This document shows, in pieces, positions 39,990 through 50,308 of a stretch of 64,000 nucleotides of DNA (positions within the stretch are counted from its first letter, which is position 1; every line of letters starts with the position of its first letter). The DNA lies in the NCBI GenBank assembly GCA_947088865.1, contig CAMUHY010000002.1, forward strand, positions 239,802 through 303,801, read 5' to 3'. The translations under genes and the position numbers were made by a program. Origin of the DNA: an uncultured Eubacterium sp. GTDB lineage: Bacteria; Bacillota; Clostridia; Lachnospirales; Lachnospiraceae. The notes beneath the pieces were generated by a model that saw nothing but the letters and a program-made list of their open reading frames with translations, was not told the DNA's origin and made no database searches.

Positions 39990-40395
39990 CTATACCTCCT
40001 TTCATATTATCAACCAGCTTAGTTATTATACTATCACAATACTTTTAAAATTGCAATACTTTTTTTATATTTTTATTACTATTATGATTTTTTATTCTAA
40101 TCCTAGCTATTATACTACTTTTTACACTTATTATAGTATCTATTTTCTACATTTTTAATACAAACATACGTCTGAAAAAATTTTCATTTATGTTTTTTTC
40201 ATACTTCCCGTCTTTACATATCCATTAAAAATGGGTATTATATTATATTATAGTTATTGTACTTTTACTAGACAAATACCTTTAACGTTTAAATATCTAT
40301 AAAATCAAACGGTTTCATAAAACACAAAAGTATGCAGGATTTAAGCCGCCGACATCAATCACCATTATGAAGTTCTGTGGCATGAAAGGATTGTT
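39990..40395. other. AT-rich divergent intergenic region
   Basis: About 400 bp between the divergent kinase and mecA genes. It holds the kinase ribosome binding site at 39995-40002. Beyond that it is very AT-rich; many -10-like hexamers occur by chance and no promoter stands out. No gene or RNA is visible. Confidence 0.4.
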
Positions 40396-41304
40396 ATGAA
40401 AATTGAAAAAATAAATGATAACCAAATAAGGTGTACTTTAAATAAAAGCGACCTTACTTCACGACATTTAAAAATCAGCGAGCTTGTCTATGGCAGCGAA
40501 AATGCTAGAGAGTTATTTCGCGATATGATGCAGCAGGCCTCTTATGAGCTTGGTTTTGAAGCGGAGGACATTCCTTTGATGATTGAAGCAATACCAGTAA
40601 ATGCTGAATGTATCGTTCTTATAGTTACCAAAGTAGATGACCCTGAAGAATTGGACACTCGATTTTCAAGATTTTCTGATGAATCAGACAGCGATGAAGA
40701 TTACGTATTTGATAATTTTTCAGACCAAATTGACTCTATGGAAGAAATACCAGAAGAAATAACGCAACCTTCCGCTACGGAAGAACTGGATTCTTTAGAC
40801 AGTGAAGTCAAAATACCTTCTGCCGACACAGCTAATGATGTGATTAACCTTTTTAATAAAGTAAAAGATTACCTCAATAAAAGTATTGAGGAAGCCTCTG
40901 GAAATGGAGGATTTGTTCCTCTTAAAGACTCACTTAATGAAAACCATTCAAAAAATGACAGCACATCTTTGGCAGACCAAAACAAAACAGCAAAATCAAT
41001 AAATCATGAACCGATTATGCGTGTTTTTAAATTTGATTCATTCGATGCCTTTTCCAATGCTGCAATGGCTGTAAAAACCATTTATGCGGATATTAATTCT
41101 CTATATAAAGACCCTGTATCAGGCATCTATTATCTTGTTTTGAGAAAGACATTAATTAACAACACATCTTATAATAAAGCCTGCAATATTCTTTCAGAAT
41201 ACGGCAGCAAAGAAAACTTAAACAACAATATTGTATATTTTTATGACGAACATTTTGACTGTATTGTAAAAAACCGTGCTATTCAGACAATTTCGGACTT
41301 ATAA
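40396..41304 (+). CDS. mecA: Adaptor protein MecA
   Basis: Adaptor that delivers substrates to the ClpCP protease. The 302-residue protein has the N-terminal substrate-binding domain (MKIEKINDNQIRCTLNKSDL, then RELFRDMMQQA), an acidic linker at about 95-165, and the C-terminal ClpC-binding domain (VFKFDSFDAFSNAA, LYKDPVSGIYYLVLRK). Length is somewhat above the approximately 220 residues of B. subtilis because of the long linker. AAAGGA precedes the ATG. Confidence 0.92.
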   Translation: MKIEKINDNQIRCTLNKSDLTSRHLKISELVYGSENARELFRDMMQQASYELGFEAEDIPLMIEAIPVNAECIVLIVTKVDDPEELDTRFSRFSDESDSDEDYVFDNFSDQIDSMEEIPEEITQPSATEELDSLDSEVKIPSADTANDVINLFNKVKDYLNKSIEEASGNGGFVPLKDSLNENHSKNDSTSLADQNKTAKSINHEPIMRVFKFDSFDAFSNAAMAVKTIYADINSLYKDPVSGIYYLVLRKTLINNTSYNKACNILSEYGSKENLNNNIVYFYDEHFDCIVKNRAIQTISDL

Positions 41305-41370
41305 CAAATTCATAAACCCAAATTTGTTATAACCTGCTGATAGTTTGAATTTCCTATAAAATAAAAAAGC

Positions 41371-41404
41371 TGCCGCATAAAACAAGAATATGCTTTATGC
41401 GGCA
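41371..41404. terminator. Bidirectional terminator after mecA
   Basis: TGCCGCATAAA and TTTATGCGGCA form an 11-bp stem between convergent mecA and the DUF1858 gene. An A tract lies on the left and TTTTG on the right. Confidence 0.75.
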
Positions 41405-41480
41405 ATTTTGTGTTTATCTGTTCTCGGTCAACTTTTTAACTTCCTCAAGTAAAGCTGATAGCAGATATCTTTTAGCTCAA

Positions 41481-41687
41481 TCAGCCCACAGAATCAAGAT
41501 AGTTATTTATATCTTCCATCAATGTATCACAATCAAGACCATGAACCATTGCAGCCTCCTCAATCGTCTCTCCTGCTGATGATGGACACCCTACACAGTG
41601 CATTCCCGCACTCATAAGAATAGGCACAATACCTGCATCAATCTGTATAGCTTCCCCAATTGTAGTATCCTTTGTTATCTTAGCCAT
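41481..41687 (-). CDS. DUF1858 domain protein
   Basis: A small cytoplasmic protein of 68 residues from MAKITKDTTI (an upstream ATG would add three). It has the DUF1858 pattern: IGEAIQ, IVPILMSAGMHCVGCPSS with the CxxC pair, and ETIEEAAMVHGLD. Such proteins are associated with redox or iron-sulfur functions; the exact role is unknown. It is divergent from a ferredoxin gene about 300 bp away. Confidence 0.85.
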   Translation of the reverse strand: MAKITKDTTIGEAIQIDAGIVPILMSAGMHCVGCPSSAGETIEEAAMVHGLDCDTLMEDINNYLDSVG

Positions 41688-41921
41688 TTTAAACATTACC
41701 TCCTAAGTTTTTTAATTATAGTATATCCTAACATTTTAAAAACCATTAAAAACAATAAAATACAAATCCTATTTTAATCTTTTTAATATTAGTAATATAC
41801 GCGTTGTTATCAAAAATGTCAAGATATCACTTACTTTGTAATTATTAAAAATTTATTTTTAATATAAAAAATAATTCTAAAAATTGTCACAAAGAAAGTA
41901 ACTTTTATATGTCGTTTTGTA

Positions 41922-41950
41922 TTGAATTTTGCTTTCTAATATCGTATAAT
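41922..41950 (+). promoter_or_regulatory. Sigma-A promoter of the ferredoxin gene
   Basis: TTGAAT, 17 bp, TATAAT; 33 bp upstream of the ferredoxin start. The perfect -10 and ideal spacing make this one of the clearest promoters in the window. Confidence 0.75.
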
Positions 41951-41982
41951 CAATAAAACAAATCATAAGGAGGATTATAAAA

Positions 41983-42153
41983 ATGGCATATGTAATTAAT
42001 GATGAATGTATCAATTGTGGTGCTTGCGCTGCTGGCTGTCCAGTAGAAGCTATCAGTGAAGGTGCTTCTCATATGGAGATTAACGCAGATGCTTGTATCG
42101 ATTGCGGTGCTTGCGCTGGTGTATGTCCAGTAGGCGCTCCTAATCCACAGTAG
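41983..42153 (+). CDS. 2[4Fe-4S] ferredoxin
   Basis: A 56-residue electron carrier starting MAYVINDECINCGACAAGCP. It has two clostridial CxxCxxCxxxCP-type cluster motifs: CINCGACAAGCP and CIDCGACAGVCP. ATAAGGAGG lies 9 nt upstream of the ATG, behind a strong promoter and ahead of a strong terminator, so it is a single-gene unit, probably highly expressed. It would carry low-potential electrons in anaerobic metabolism. Confidence 0.96.
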   Translation: MAYVINDECINCGACAAGCPVEAISEGASHMEINADACIDCGACAGVCPVGAPNPQ

Positions 42154-42207
42154 TTTTAATCAAACGAAGTATAGAGTGGACAAGGATTTATTACCTTTAT
42201 CTACATA

Positions 42208-42238
42208 AAAATCACAACAGTAAATGTTGTGATTTTTT
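42208..42238 (+). terminator. Rho-independent terminator of the ferredoxin gene
   Basis: AAAATCACAACA, a 5-nt loop, TGTTGTGATTTT, then a T tract; 55 bp after the stop codon. Confidence 0.9.
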
Positions 42239-42333
42239 AGGAGGATATGTTAGTTTTATAAAACCTTTGTTTCATTATTCTATCTCATTTAATTTCTTAT
42301 ATTATTTTTCTGCTAATATACTACTTTTCCACC

Positions 42334-43680
42334 TCAGCCATTTCCCATTTTATTATTCAACAAATCTGCAAATCTTGTCTGTTCTGGTATCCAAGCCATC
42401 TTAATCGTTCCAATCGGACCATTTCTTTGCTTTGCAATAATGACTTCGGCAATTCCTTTAACTTCTGTGTCCTTATTATAATAATCATCACGATATAAAA
42501 ACATCACCACATCGGCATCTTGTTCAATTGCTCCAGACTCTCTTAAATCAGACAACATCGGTCTATGGTCTGGTCGCTGTTCCACCGCACGGCTAAGCTG
42601 TGATAACGTAACTACGGGAACGTCAAGTTCTCTTGCCAACGCTTTCAATGACCTTGATATATCCGATATTTGCTGTTGTCTGGAAGCCTCTTTACCGCTT
42701 CCATTCATCAACTGAAGATAGTCGATAATAACTAATCCTAAATCATTTTCCATCTTATATTTTCTGCATTTTGAGCGAAGTTCTGCAACAGATATACTCG
42801 GCGTGTCATCAATAATTAAATGAGAGCGTGCTATACTATCTGCTCCTTCAACCAACTTTCCCCAATCACTTGAATCCAATCGCCCTTTTCTTATCTTATC
42901 AGCCTCCACCGTAGACTCTAAACTTAACATTCGGTTGACAAGCTGAACGTTGGACATTTCCAACGAAAAGATTGCTGTTGTAATTCCCTGTTTAATGGAA
43001 ACATTTTCCGCCACATTCAATACAAATGCTGTTTTTCCCATAGACGGTCTTGCTGCTATCAGCACAAAATCGGATGGTTGAAGTCCTGATAAATAATTAT
43101 CCAAATCTTTAAAACCCGTAGGAATCCCTGTGACGGCTCCTCTATTTTTTGCTGCTGCCTGTATTCTGTCTAATGCTTCTAACACAACCTTGTCAATTGG
43201 TGTATATACATGTTCCCCTTTATTTTTAACTAGCTCAAATATCTGCTTTTCTGTATCTGCCAAAATATCTTCCGTAGGCTGGGTTCCTGCATAACACGCG
43301 TTTGCAATATTATTATTGACTTTAATAATATTCCTTAAGATTGATTTTTCTTTAACAATCAATGAATACTGACGTATATTTGCCGATGTTGGCACTGCTG
43401 CCAGCAAATCGCGAATAAATGCAACACTATAAATATCCGATGCAATATTTTTCGCCTTAAGACGCTCCTGCAATGTGACAATATCAACCGATTTGCCCTC
43501 ATTATTCATCTCCACCATCGTTTGAAACATAATACCATATTGATTATGATAAAAGTCTTCAACACATAACATTTCACCTGCTGTAATAATGGCCTGCCTA
43601 TCCATAATCATAGAGCCGACAACCGATTGTTCTGCCTCAAGACTGTTGGGCATAACTCTTGTAATTGTAGCATCTTCCAT
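42334..43680 (-). CDS. dnaB: Replicative DNA helicase DnaB
   Basis: Hexameric helicase that unwinds the fork. 448 residues: N-terminal domain (MPNSLEAEQSVVGSMIMD), then the RecA-like motor with Walker A ARPSMGKTAFVLN, the LGLVIIDYLQLM Walker B segment, and DLRESGAIEQDADVVMFLYRDDYY. It overlaps the rplI stop by one base (TAATG), so it is translationally coupled. No intein or insertion was seen. The DnaC-like loader at 16.8 kb is a probable partner. Confidence 0.97.
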   Translation of the reverse strand: MEDATITRVMPNSLEAEQSVVGSMIMDRQAIITAGEMLCVEDFYHNQYGIMFQTMVEMNNEGKSVDIVTLQERLKAKNIASDIYSVAFIRDLLAAVPTSANIRQYSLIVKEKSILRNIIKVNNNIANACYAGTQPTEDILADTEKQIFELVKNKGEHVYTPIDKVVLEALDRIQAAAKNRGAVTGIPTGFKDLDNYLSGLQPSDFVLIAARPSMGKTAFVLNVAENVSIKQGITTAIFSLEMSNVQLVNRMLSLESTVEADKIRKGRLDSSDWGKLVEGADSIARSHLIIDDTPSISVAELRSKCRKYKMENDLGLVIIDYLQLMNGSGKEASRQQQISDISRSLKALARELDVPVVTLSQLSRAVEQRPDHRPMLSDLRESGAIEQDADVVMFLYRDDYYNKDTEVKGIAEVIIAKQRNGPIGTIKMAWIPEQTRFADLLNNKMGNG

Positions 43681-44129
43681 TACTTTTCTTCCTCAACGAC
43701 CACCTTTAATTTTGCAGTTACATCTTTATGCAGTTTACATGCCACTTCATAAGTACCCAATGCTTTTATCGATTCTTCCAGCTTCATTTTTTTCTTGTCA
43801 ATATCCAATCCAAGCTGTGTCTTTGCTGCTAACGATATCTCTTTTGATGATATAGCGCCAAACACACGCCCTTCTTTACCCGTCTTTATAGACAAATGAA
43901 CAGGTTTTGCTTCCACTTTTACGGCAAACTCTTTAGCCGCTGCTAACTCAAGTTCATCTTGCCTTTGTTGTTTTGCTTTCTGAATTTTTAAATCGTTTAA
44001 ATTCTTTGCATTTGCCTCTAAGCCCAACTTCTTAGGCAATACATAATTGCGTGCATACCCATCGCTAATTTTAACGATTTCTCCCTTTTTTCCCAATGCT
44101 TTTACGTCTTCCAATAAAATTACTTCCAT
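43680..44129 (-). CDS. rplI: 50S ribosomal protein L9
   Basis: 149 residues; N-terminal rRNA-binding domain [34 protein letters not shown], a long connecting helix and the C-terminal domain ([15 protein letters not shown]). Located between gdpP and dnaB, an order conserved in Firmicutes including B. subtilis. Confidence 0.97.
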   Translation of the reverse strand: MEVILLEDVKALGKKGEIVKISDGYARNYVLPKKLGLEANAKNLNDLKIQKAKQQRQDELELAAAKEFAVKVEAKPVHLSIKTGKEGRVFGAISSKEISLAAKTQLGLDIDKKKMKLEESIKALGTYEVACKLHKDVTAKLKVVVEEEK

Positions 44130-46187
44130 TTATATATCTCCTTCCTCAATCATCCTGTCTAATGTATCTTTAATTGCTTGAACAGCTTGGTCAACCGTAC
44201 AATTACGAAGCTGCGCTCCCGCTATGGTCATATGACCGCCTCCGCCAAGTTTTTCCATAACAAGCTGTACATTTACCTCATCAATAGACCTTGCGCTGAC
44301 ATAATTAATATCATTGTAGCATGTGATAACAAATGATGCCTTAATTCCTGATATATCAAGAAGCTGATTTGCCGCTTTCGCTCCTCCTATTGTTGGACTT
44401 GGCAATCCAGTACCATTAAAAACAGTGATGGCAAATGCATCATTATAAACAGTCGCTCTGCTAACTGCTCTTGCAACAGCAATATATTCTGCCATATCAT
44501 TGCGCAGCATTTTTCGCACCCTTGTGACATCAGCTCCATGTCTTCTAAGAAATGCTGCCGCTTCAAATGTTCTAGGACCCGATTTATTATGAAATCCATC
44601 CGTGTCAATATTAATGCCTGCATACAGTGCATCTGCCTCATACGCCTTAATCTTAACATCATCTTCAACATATTGAATCATCTCTGTTATCATTTCCGAA
44701 GCAGAGGAAGCATAAGGGTCAACATAGGACAACACGGCGCCTTTTATGGAATCTGCCGACTGTCTATGATGGTCAAACACCACAATTGTCTTACAGCTTC
44801 CCAATAAATCTGGACATTCTGTCAGTACAGGTCTATTAGCATCAACTACAATAACCACTGTGGATGAATTAACATACTCCACCGCATCCTCTCTTGTTAT
44901 AAATAAATCTTCTGGATAATCGGATTTATTAACAAATCTATCCATAAATGGCTTTACACTTGTTGTAACTTCATTAATTACAATATGTGCAGTTTTTTCC
45001 AGCTTTCTGCAAATAACATAGATGCCCATTGCAGAACCAAACGAATCAATATCGGCTATTTTATGCCCCATAATCAATACATTGTCTGTTGTCTCAAGAA
45101 TTTGCCTTAACGCATGAGCTTTTACTCGTACCTTTACCCTTGTATTCTTTTCCATCTGCTGGCTCTTACCACCAAAATACGTAATTTTATCGCCGTCTTT
45201 CACAACTGCTTGGTCTCCGCCGCGCCCTAACGCCAAATCCATTGCAGCTTTTGCAACATCATAATTTTTTGCATAATCACTTGCGCCTGTTCCTATACCA
45301 ATGCTCAGTGTTATTTTCTTTTCCTCTCCAATTTTAACATTCTTAATATCTTCCAACAAAGAAAATTTATCTGCAATTAGTTTCTCAAGATGTTTATATC
45401 GAAATACAACAAAATATTTATCTTTTTCCATCTTTCTTACAATAGCTGCACCAGATGAAAAATACTTATTAACCCTTTTATCTACCAATCCAATAAATAA
45501 AGAACGCCTTACATCATCTACACTCTCTAATGCTTCCTCATAATTATCTATGTAGACAAGCCCTACAACAAACCGTTCATCTTTAATTTTTTGAATATAC
45601 ATATTAAGATCTGTATTATCAAATACATACAATGCTATAAAAGAATTATTCTCGCCCTCACTATGACTCAAATTTCCAAATACAATATTATTTACTACAA
45701 ATCGCTGAAGTTCTATTGTATAATCTCTGTCATTATATTGCAGTTTTACTTGAACAACACCCTCTTGCGGAAAAGTGTCTACTGTAAGTTCAGGGAATAT
45801 CGTATAAATATTTTTACAAAAATCTTTTTTCTTTCCCGTAATATCCTGCATTTGTTTATTCATCCACAATACTTTGCCGCTGTCATCAAGCAGACAATAC
45901 GGAACACTAAAATCATATAATAGCTGTCTTTGTACTTGTGAATAATTGGAAGAAAATTCCACCAATTCATGCAGCATACTCTGCCTAAGATAAATTACCA
46001 AAAAAATATTTATTATAATATAAATTGATGTAAAAATAAATACTACATACCCTGCATTTGTATTAACAATAAATATCCCTAAAGATAACAATACAAGCAA
46101 TAATCCTGTTATAATTGGCAAAATAAATATTATTCTCAACTTACCTGTTATCTTATATGCCTGATTCAATTTTCGCTTACTAAACAT
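44130..46187 (-). CDS. gdpP: Cyclic-di-AMP phosphodiesterase GdpP
   Basis: Hydrolyses c-di-AMP to pApA. 685 residues from the ATG at 46187, which has GTGAGG 6 nt upstream. Order: two membrane segments (about 20-65), a PAS-like domain (LLDDSGKVLWMNKQM), a degenerate GGDEF domain (IGIGTGASDYAKNYDVAKAAMDLALGRGGDQ), then DHH (GHKIADIDSFGSAMGI, VVFDHHRQS) and DHHA1 (GGGGHMTIAGAQ). The residues for Mn2+ binding in the DHH domain are intact. Confidence 0.95.
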   Translation of the reverse strand: MFSKRKLNQAYKITGKLRIIFILPIITGLLLVLLSLGIFIVNTNAGYVVFIFTSIYIIINIFLVIYLRQSMLHELVEFSSNYSQVQRQLLYDFSVPYCLLDDSGKVLWMNKQMQDITGKKKDFCKNIYTIFPELTVDTFPQEGVVQVKLQYNDRDYTIELQRFVVNNIVFGNLSHSEGENNSFIALYVFDNTDLNMYIQKIKDERFVVGLVYIDNYEEALESVDDVRRSLFIGLVDKRVNKYFSSGAAIVRKMEKDKYFVVFRYKHLEKLIADKFSLLEDIKNVKIGEEKKITLSIGIGTGASDYAKNYDVAKAAMDLALGRGGDQAVVKDGDKITYFGGKSQQMEKNTRVKVRVKAHALRQILETTDNVLIMGHKIADIDSFGSAMGIYVICRKLEKTAHIVINEVTTSVKPFMDRFVNKSDYPEDLFITREDAVEYVNSSTVVIVVDANRPVLTECPDLLGSCKTIVVFDHHRQSADSIKGAVLSYVDPYASSASEMITEMIQYVEDDVKIKAYEADALYAGINIDTDGFHNKSGPRTFEAAAFLRRHGADVTRVRKMLRNDMAEYIAVARAVSRATVYNDAFAITVFNGTGLPSPTIGGAKAANQLLDISGIKASFVITCYNDINYVSARSIDEVNVQLVMEKLGGGGHMTIAGAQLRNCTVDQAVQAIKDTLDRMIEEGDI

Positions 46188-46546
46188 ATTTTTCCTCACT
46201 TTTTGAAGCAGCAAAGCTGTGGAGTATTTAACTCTCATAACATACGCCAAACACTTATGCAAGTATGCACTTAGCTTATTGCTCGCGAAAATAAAACGAT
46301 ATAAAGTCGTCTTTATAGTATACCATTTTTCTTAAAAACTGTAAATAACTTTGAGCATTTCACCATTCGCCTTTTTCCCTCTATTTTCCATTACCTTGAT
46401 GAGAATCGAGCAGAGACGATTTTTCTCCTGCTCGCTGCGCGGGGTGCGTGCAGCAAAGCTGCTAATTTCCTTATGCATCCCTGTGCATAAAAAATGCCGG
46501 CAGACTATTTAATCTGCCGACAATAACTTTTTATTTTGCTACAATC
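46188..46546. other. Intergenic region with GC-rich palindromes and terminator
   Basis: This gap of about 350 bp, upstream of gdpP and downstream of the second pectin methylesterase, has no gene. It contains GC-rich palindromic stretches (GCAGCAAAGCTGC at 46449, TGCATCCCTGTGCA at 46475) of the kind scattered through such genomes, plus the hairpin described next. Confidence 0.45.
46495..46522 (-). terminator. Terminator of the second pectin methylesterase gene
   Basis: On the minus strand TGTCGGCAGATT and AATCTGCCGGCA form a 10-12-bp stem followed by TTTTTT. It lies about 25 bp after the stop codon. Confidence 0.85.
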
Positions 46547-49237
46547 TTATTTATCAAGACCTACATCCATTCCAGCTAAATGCTGTAAAAGAATAACAGC
46601 ATCTTGAACATCTACTGTACCATTTTTATTAACATCACATGCTTCTTCATTAATATTTAATCCCTGCATTTGTGCTAAACGCTTCTTTAACATTACTGCA
46701 TCGGATGAATCAATGCTGCCATCACCATTCACATCTCCATATTTCACACTTGCAGATGTAAAATGCTCTGGTTTCCAACCATCAAAGAATGATGCCACAG
46801 AAACTGCCTTTGCCTCGTCTTCTGTCAATACCTTTGTACCAGAAGCTCTCTTTGATGTGCTTACTGGTGTTCCATCAGGTGTATGCAAATTATACTCTGA
46901 ATAATATGCTTGTGCTGGTGTAACATTTGCCATCGTTGCCCAGCCAGCCTCATGGATTAAATCAGCAGTTGCTGCTTCACAGTTGTAGTAAAGAACCCTT
47001 GTTCCTGCTCCCCATGGACGACCAAAATAAATTCTCTTAGAACCTTGTTTAATTCCTTGATATGTTGTATTAACAATCTTACAATTGTTGAATAAATAAC
47101 CATGTGCGCCGCCTTCTTTAGAAGCTGTAATATAACCGCCATCTGCTACCTTATCACTGTATCCATAAATACTTAATGTACAATCATCAAACACAATATT
47201 ACCATTACCACAAATAAAGTCAGTAGTACCTTCAATCAAACAATCTTTAAAATACATATGTTCTGAACCATCACCTGTATATAATGTATCCTGACTGCTT
47301 AAAAATGAACACTGATAAAATTCCATCCTATCAGCTCGTGGGAACATTGCACATGCTCTCTCTTTATTCTTATTAAGTTGAACATTTACATTTAAATTAT
47401 TACGTATATCTTTATTCTTGTCTTGCTGTGGATTAAGACCTACACCATCTGCAATTTCTTCCTCAGTCATATAACGGTTAAAAGATGCCTCAAATGTAAT
47501 ATTTTCAGCTTTAAAATCCGTTGCTGTTGCAAGTAATTCAACGGTTGGACCCCAATCCTTAGAAACCGTTGTCATGTCATATTTATCAACAGCATATTTT
47601 TTATCATAAAATCCTGTACTTGGATTTACACTGTAATATGTAGCACCTATACCATAATACCATGTTACAAGAGGTGCCTCTGTTCTATCTGTGGCAAATG
47701 TAATATATGGTGCAGATATAATAATCTGCTCACGATACACTGCATCATTTAACTTTAATGTTACACGTTGTCCTTCTTCTCTTTCCATACGTGCCACATA
47801 ATCAACAGCTGATTGAATTGTCTCAAATTCCTTACCTTTGCCGACTTCAAGAGTTTCTTTATATGGAACTTTTGATACATCTGGCTCTGTTCTGTCAAGA
47901 TAAATATCATTTGTGACAGCATCTTTCTTTACACTTACCTTATCAAATGCTGTATATCCATCTGCGGTAACAGAAGTTATATACTCACCCTCGCGAAGTT
48001 CTGCTGTATAAGAATTTCCTTGTGGTGTAAAAGTATATGAATATCCTTCTTCATTCATATTTGTAAATGTAACCTGTGAAACTGAAACAGTCTTGTTATC
48101 TGATACTACAAAATTACCAGTCACTTTAGATACCGGCTTTTTTGTAGCAGTGATATTTTCTGTATAAGTACCTTCTGCCTTATTGATAGAACCTAAAACT
48201 TCATAGTCATTTGCATTGATAAGACCAACTGTAAAGTTTGCATCTGGTGTTATAACAGCTTCATATGTATAATTTCCATCAGAAACTTTTGTTAATTTTG
48301 CATCAATTGGAAGCATAGTCACATCTTCTGGTACAAACTGCATACCAAAATCGCCTTTTAATGCACTGTCAGGAATTCCTGTTACTGTACCGCTTATCTT
48401 AGCCGTAGGCGCCTCTACAACAGAAGCACTATATGTAGCCGTAGGCTCATTTCCTTCAAGTGTAAACTTATGTGCATCATTTGTATTATCAAGCTTAAAA
48501 CCTGGCTTAGAAACCGATGCAATATAAGCTTCACTGCCATCAACACGCTTTAATACAACAGAATATGTATTATCTTCCTTAATATCTGCTGATGTCACTT
48601 CATTCGTTTCTGTATCAAGGAAATAAACTTTATCAATGCCATTCGCTTTGGCATTAGCAATTGTACCTGTCACTGTCACACGATTAATTGGATTATACTC
48701 TGTAAGATTAATCTTTGTAACCTTAACATCTCCATGTGAATAAATAGCAATATACTTTTGTCCGTTTACCTCCTGAATCATATCTGTAATATCAGGAATT
48801 GTAACCTTTTGTTCTTTTGTACTTGCACCAATTTGATATTGATCTGTGTCAATTCCAACATTTGTTTTTCTGTCTAAAGCTTGATTTGCAATTTGTCCAT
48901 ATGTAATCATTGTTGTGTCATCTTGAATTGGAAGCAATAAATATGAATTTGCACGAAACTTTAATAATTCAGGGTCAAAAGTAACATTATCCTTAGAATC
49001 TGCCGGATATAAAATTCCCGGTCCTCCTTTATCCGTATCTGGTAAAATTTCACCTTTTACAGGCATTGGTTTTCCTTCATTCTTATTAAATTCCCATGTA
49101 CGTGTATTCGTTGCTGTTGGTGCCGCGTCAGCTACCATCTTACTACCTGTCCCCACCGTTGTCATACCAACTATGAGTGCAGAAGTCATGACTATGGAAA
49201 CAACCTTTTTCAAGCTGTTTCTTACTTTTTTTGTCAT
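46547..49237 (-). CDS. Secreted pectin methylesterase (CE8) with dockerin
   Basis: 896 residues, extracellular. Sec signal peptide (KKVRNSLKKVVSIVMTSALI, cleavage near Ala-38), a beta-rich N-terminal module, Fn3/Cna-like repeats, the CE8 beta-helix from about 459, and a C-terminal type I dockerin (about 830-892) with DVNGDGSID and DVNKNGTVD calcium loops. CE8 motifs are QDTLYTG near 646, DFICGNG near 674 (Cys in place of the usual Phe) and FGRPWGAG near 739. Both catalytic Asp residues and the Arg are present. Related to, but not a copy of, the 4.6-9.3 kb enzyme, with the same dockerin type. Demethylates pectin so that lyases or polygalacturonases can act. Confidence 0.93.
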   Translation of the reverse strand: MTKKVRNSLKKVVSIVMTSALIVGMTTVGTGSKMVADAAPTATNTRTWEFNKNEGKPMPVKGEILPDTDKGGPGILYPADSKDNVTFDPELLKFRANSYLLLPIQDDTTMITYGQIANQALDRKTNVGIDTDQYQIGASTKEQKVTIPDITDMIQEVNGQKYIAIYSHGDVKVTKINLTEYNPINRVTVTGTIANAKANGIDKVYFLDTETNEVTSADIKEDNTYSVVLKRVDGSEAYIASVSKPGFKLDNTNDAHKFTLEGNEPTATYSASVVEAPTAKISGTVTGIPDSALKGDFGMQFVPEDVTMLPIDAKLTKVSDGNYTYEAVITPDANFTVGLINANDYEVLGSINKAEGTYTENITATKKPVSKVTGNFVVSDNKTVSVSQVTFTNMNEEGYSYTFTPQGNSYTAELREGEYITSVTADGYTAFDKVSVKKDAVTNDIYLDRTEPDVSKVPYKETLEVGKGKEFETIQSAVDYVARMEREEGQRVTLKLNDAVYREQIIISAPYITFATDRTEAPLVTWYYGIGATYYSVNPSTGFYDKKYAVDKYDMTTVSKDWGPTVELLATATDFKAENITFEASFNRYMTEEEIADGVGLNPQQDKNKDIRNNLNVNVQLNKNKERACAMFPRADRMEFYQCSFLSSQDTLYTGDGSEHMYFKDCLIEGTTDFICGNGNIVFDDCTLSIYGYSDKVADGGYITASKEGGAHGYLFNNCKIVNTTYQGIKQGSKRIYFGRPWGAGTRVLYYNCEAATADLIHEAGWATMANVTPAQAYYSEYNLHTPDGTPVSTSKRASGTKVLTEDEAKAVSVASFFDGWKPEHFTSASVKYGDVNGDGSIDSSDAVMLKKRLAQMQGLNINEEACDVNKNGTVDVQDAVILLQHLAGMDVGLDK

Positions 49238-49482
49238 AAAAATCTCCTTTCTGCAATTTGCATTTTTACTTTATTTAGTACTGTATCAATAGTTTTTTGT
49301 ATTAAATTGAACATCTCTGCTATAAACCATTCATCAAATATTTTATAAACAAGATTTTTCTTTATTTAATACAAAATAAATTATTATACAATACTTCCCT
49401 TATTTATAATATCACTTAATTCATTAATTTAACATACAACTTATTTCACAAAAAATTTATATTATTTTGTAAATATTGCACG

Positions 49483-49514
49483 AAAAAAAAGCCAGATGTA
49501 TTACTACACCTGAC
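49483..49514 (-). terminator. Terminator of the rpsF-ssb-rpsR operon
   Basis: On the minus strand GTCAGGTGTA-GTAA-TACATCTGGC is followed by eight T residues, 16 bp after the rpsR stop codon. Confidence 0.85.
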
Positions 49515-49529
49515 ATTTTCATCAAAATA

Positions 49530-49793
49530 TTAATCTACACTGTATGGAAGCAATGCAACATGGCGAGCTCTCTTTACTGCTACTGTAAGCGCCCTTTGAT
49601 GTTTTGCACAATTTCCTGTTATTCTTCTTGGAAGAATCTTGCCTCTTTCTGAGACAAATTTCTTTAACATATTGACATCTTTATAGTCCAAAACCTTGTT
49701 TGCATCTGCACAAAAAGCACATACTTTTTTTCTTCTGCGCACTGGTCTTCTTCTCATCTGACCTTCTGGTCTCTCAGCTTTCTTTTCTGGCAT
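49530..49793 (-). CDS. rpsR: 30S ribosomal protein S18
   Basis: 87 residues; [32 protein letters not shown] and [28 protein letters not shown] are the family signature. The CxxC-CAKH zinc-type residues are retained (CAFC, C and H downstream). It is the last gene of the rpsF-ssb-rpsR operon. Confidence 0.97.
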   Translation of the reverse strand: MPEKKAERPEGQMRRRPVRRRKKVCAFCADANKVLDYKDVNMLKKFVSERGKILPRRITGNCAKHQRALTVAVKRARHVALLPYSVD

Positions 49794-49810
49794 ACCATTT
49801 ACCTCCTATC

Positions 49811-50260
49811 TTAATTGAAAGGCAACCCCTCATCATCTACACCATCTGGAATATTCATAAATCCTTCACCTGCTGGTGTTGTTGGATTGGACCTTGTAGG
49901 TGTATATGAACCATTGGTATCTGCTGAAGCTTTGCTCTCTGCAAATTCTTGGTCTTCAACTACCACATCTGTTGTGTAAACTTTTTGTCCATCCCTGTTT
50001 GTATAGCTGCCTGTCTGGATTCTACCCGTAATTACTACTTTTGTTCCCTGATGAAAATACTTTTCTGCAAATTCACCAGATTTTCCAAATGCAACACAGC
50101 TGATAAAATCAGCTGTTTGGTCATTAGAATCATTTGTTCTGGCACGTCTTCTATCCACTGCCAATGTATATCGAACAACTGCAAGTGAACCATCTGCGCC
50201 CTGTGAATAGCGTACATCTGGTTCTCTTGTAAGTCTTCCCATTAATATTACTTTATTCAT
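49811..50260 (-). CDS. ssb: Single-stranded DNA-binding protein
   Basis: 149 residues with the OB fold (MNKVILMGRLTREPDVRYSQ, FISCVAFGKSGEFAEKYFHQGTKVVITGRIQTGSY) and a low-complexity linker. The acidic tip for partner binding reads VDDEGLPFN, that is, one residue beyond the usual PF end. It lies 48 bp from rpsF and 17 bp from rpsR. Confidence 0.96.
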   Translation of the reverse strand: MNKVILMGRLTREPDVRYSQGADGSLAVVRYTLAVDRRRARTNDSNDQTADFISCVAFGKSGEFAEKYFHQGTKVVITGRIQTGSYTNRDGQKVYTTDVVVEDQEFAESKASADTNGSYTPTRSNPTTPAGEGFMNIPDGVDDEGLPFN

Positions 50261-50308
50261 AATTGTAATCTCCTCTTCTATAAAGAGTTGCTAAGCTAAA
50301 CGGGATAA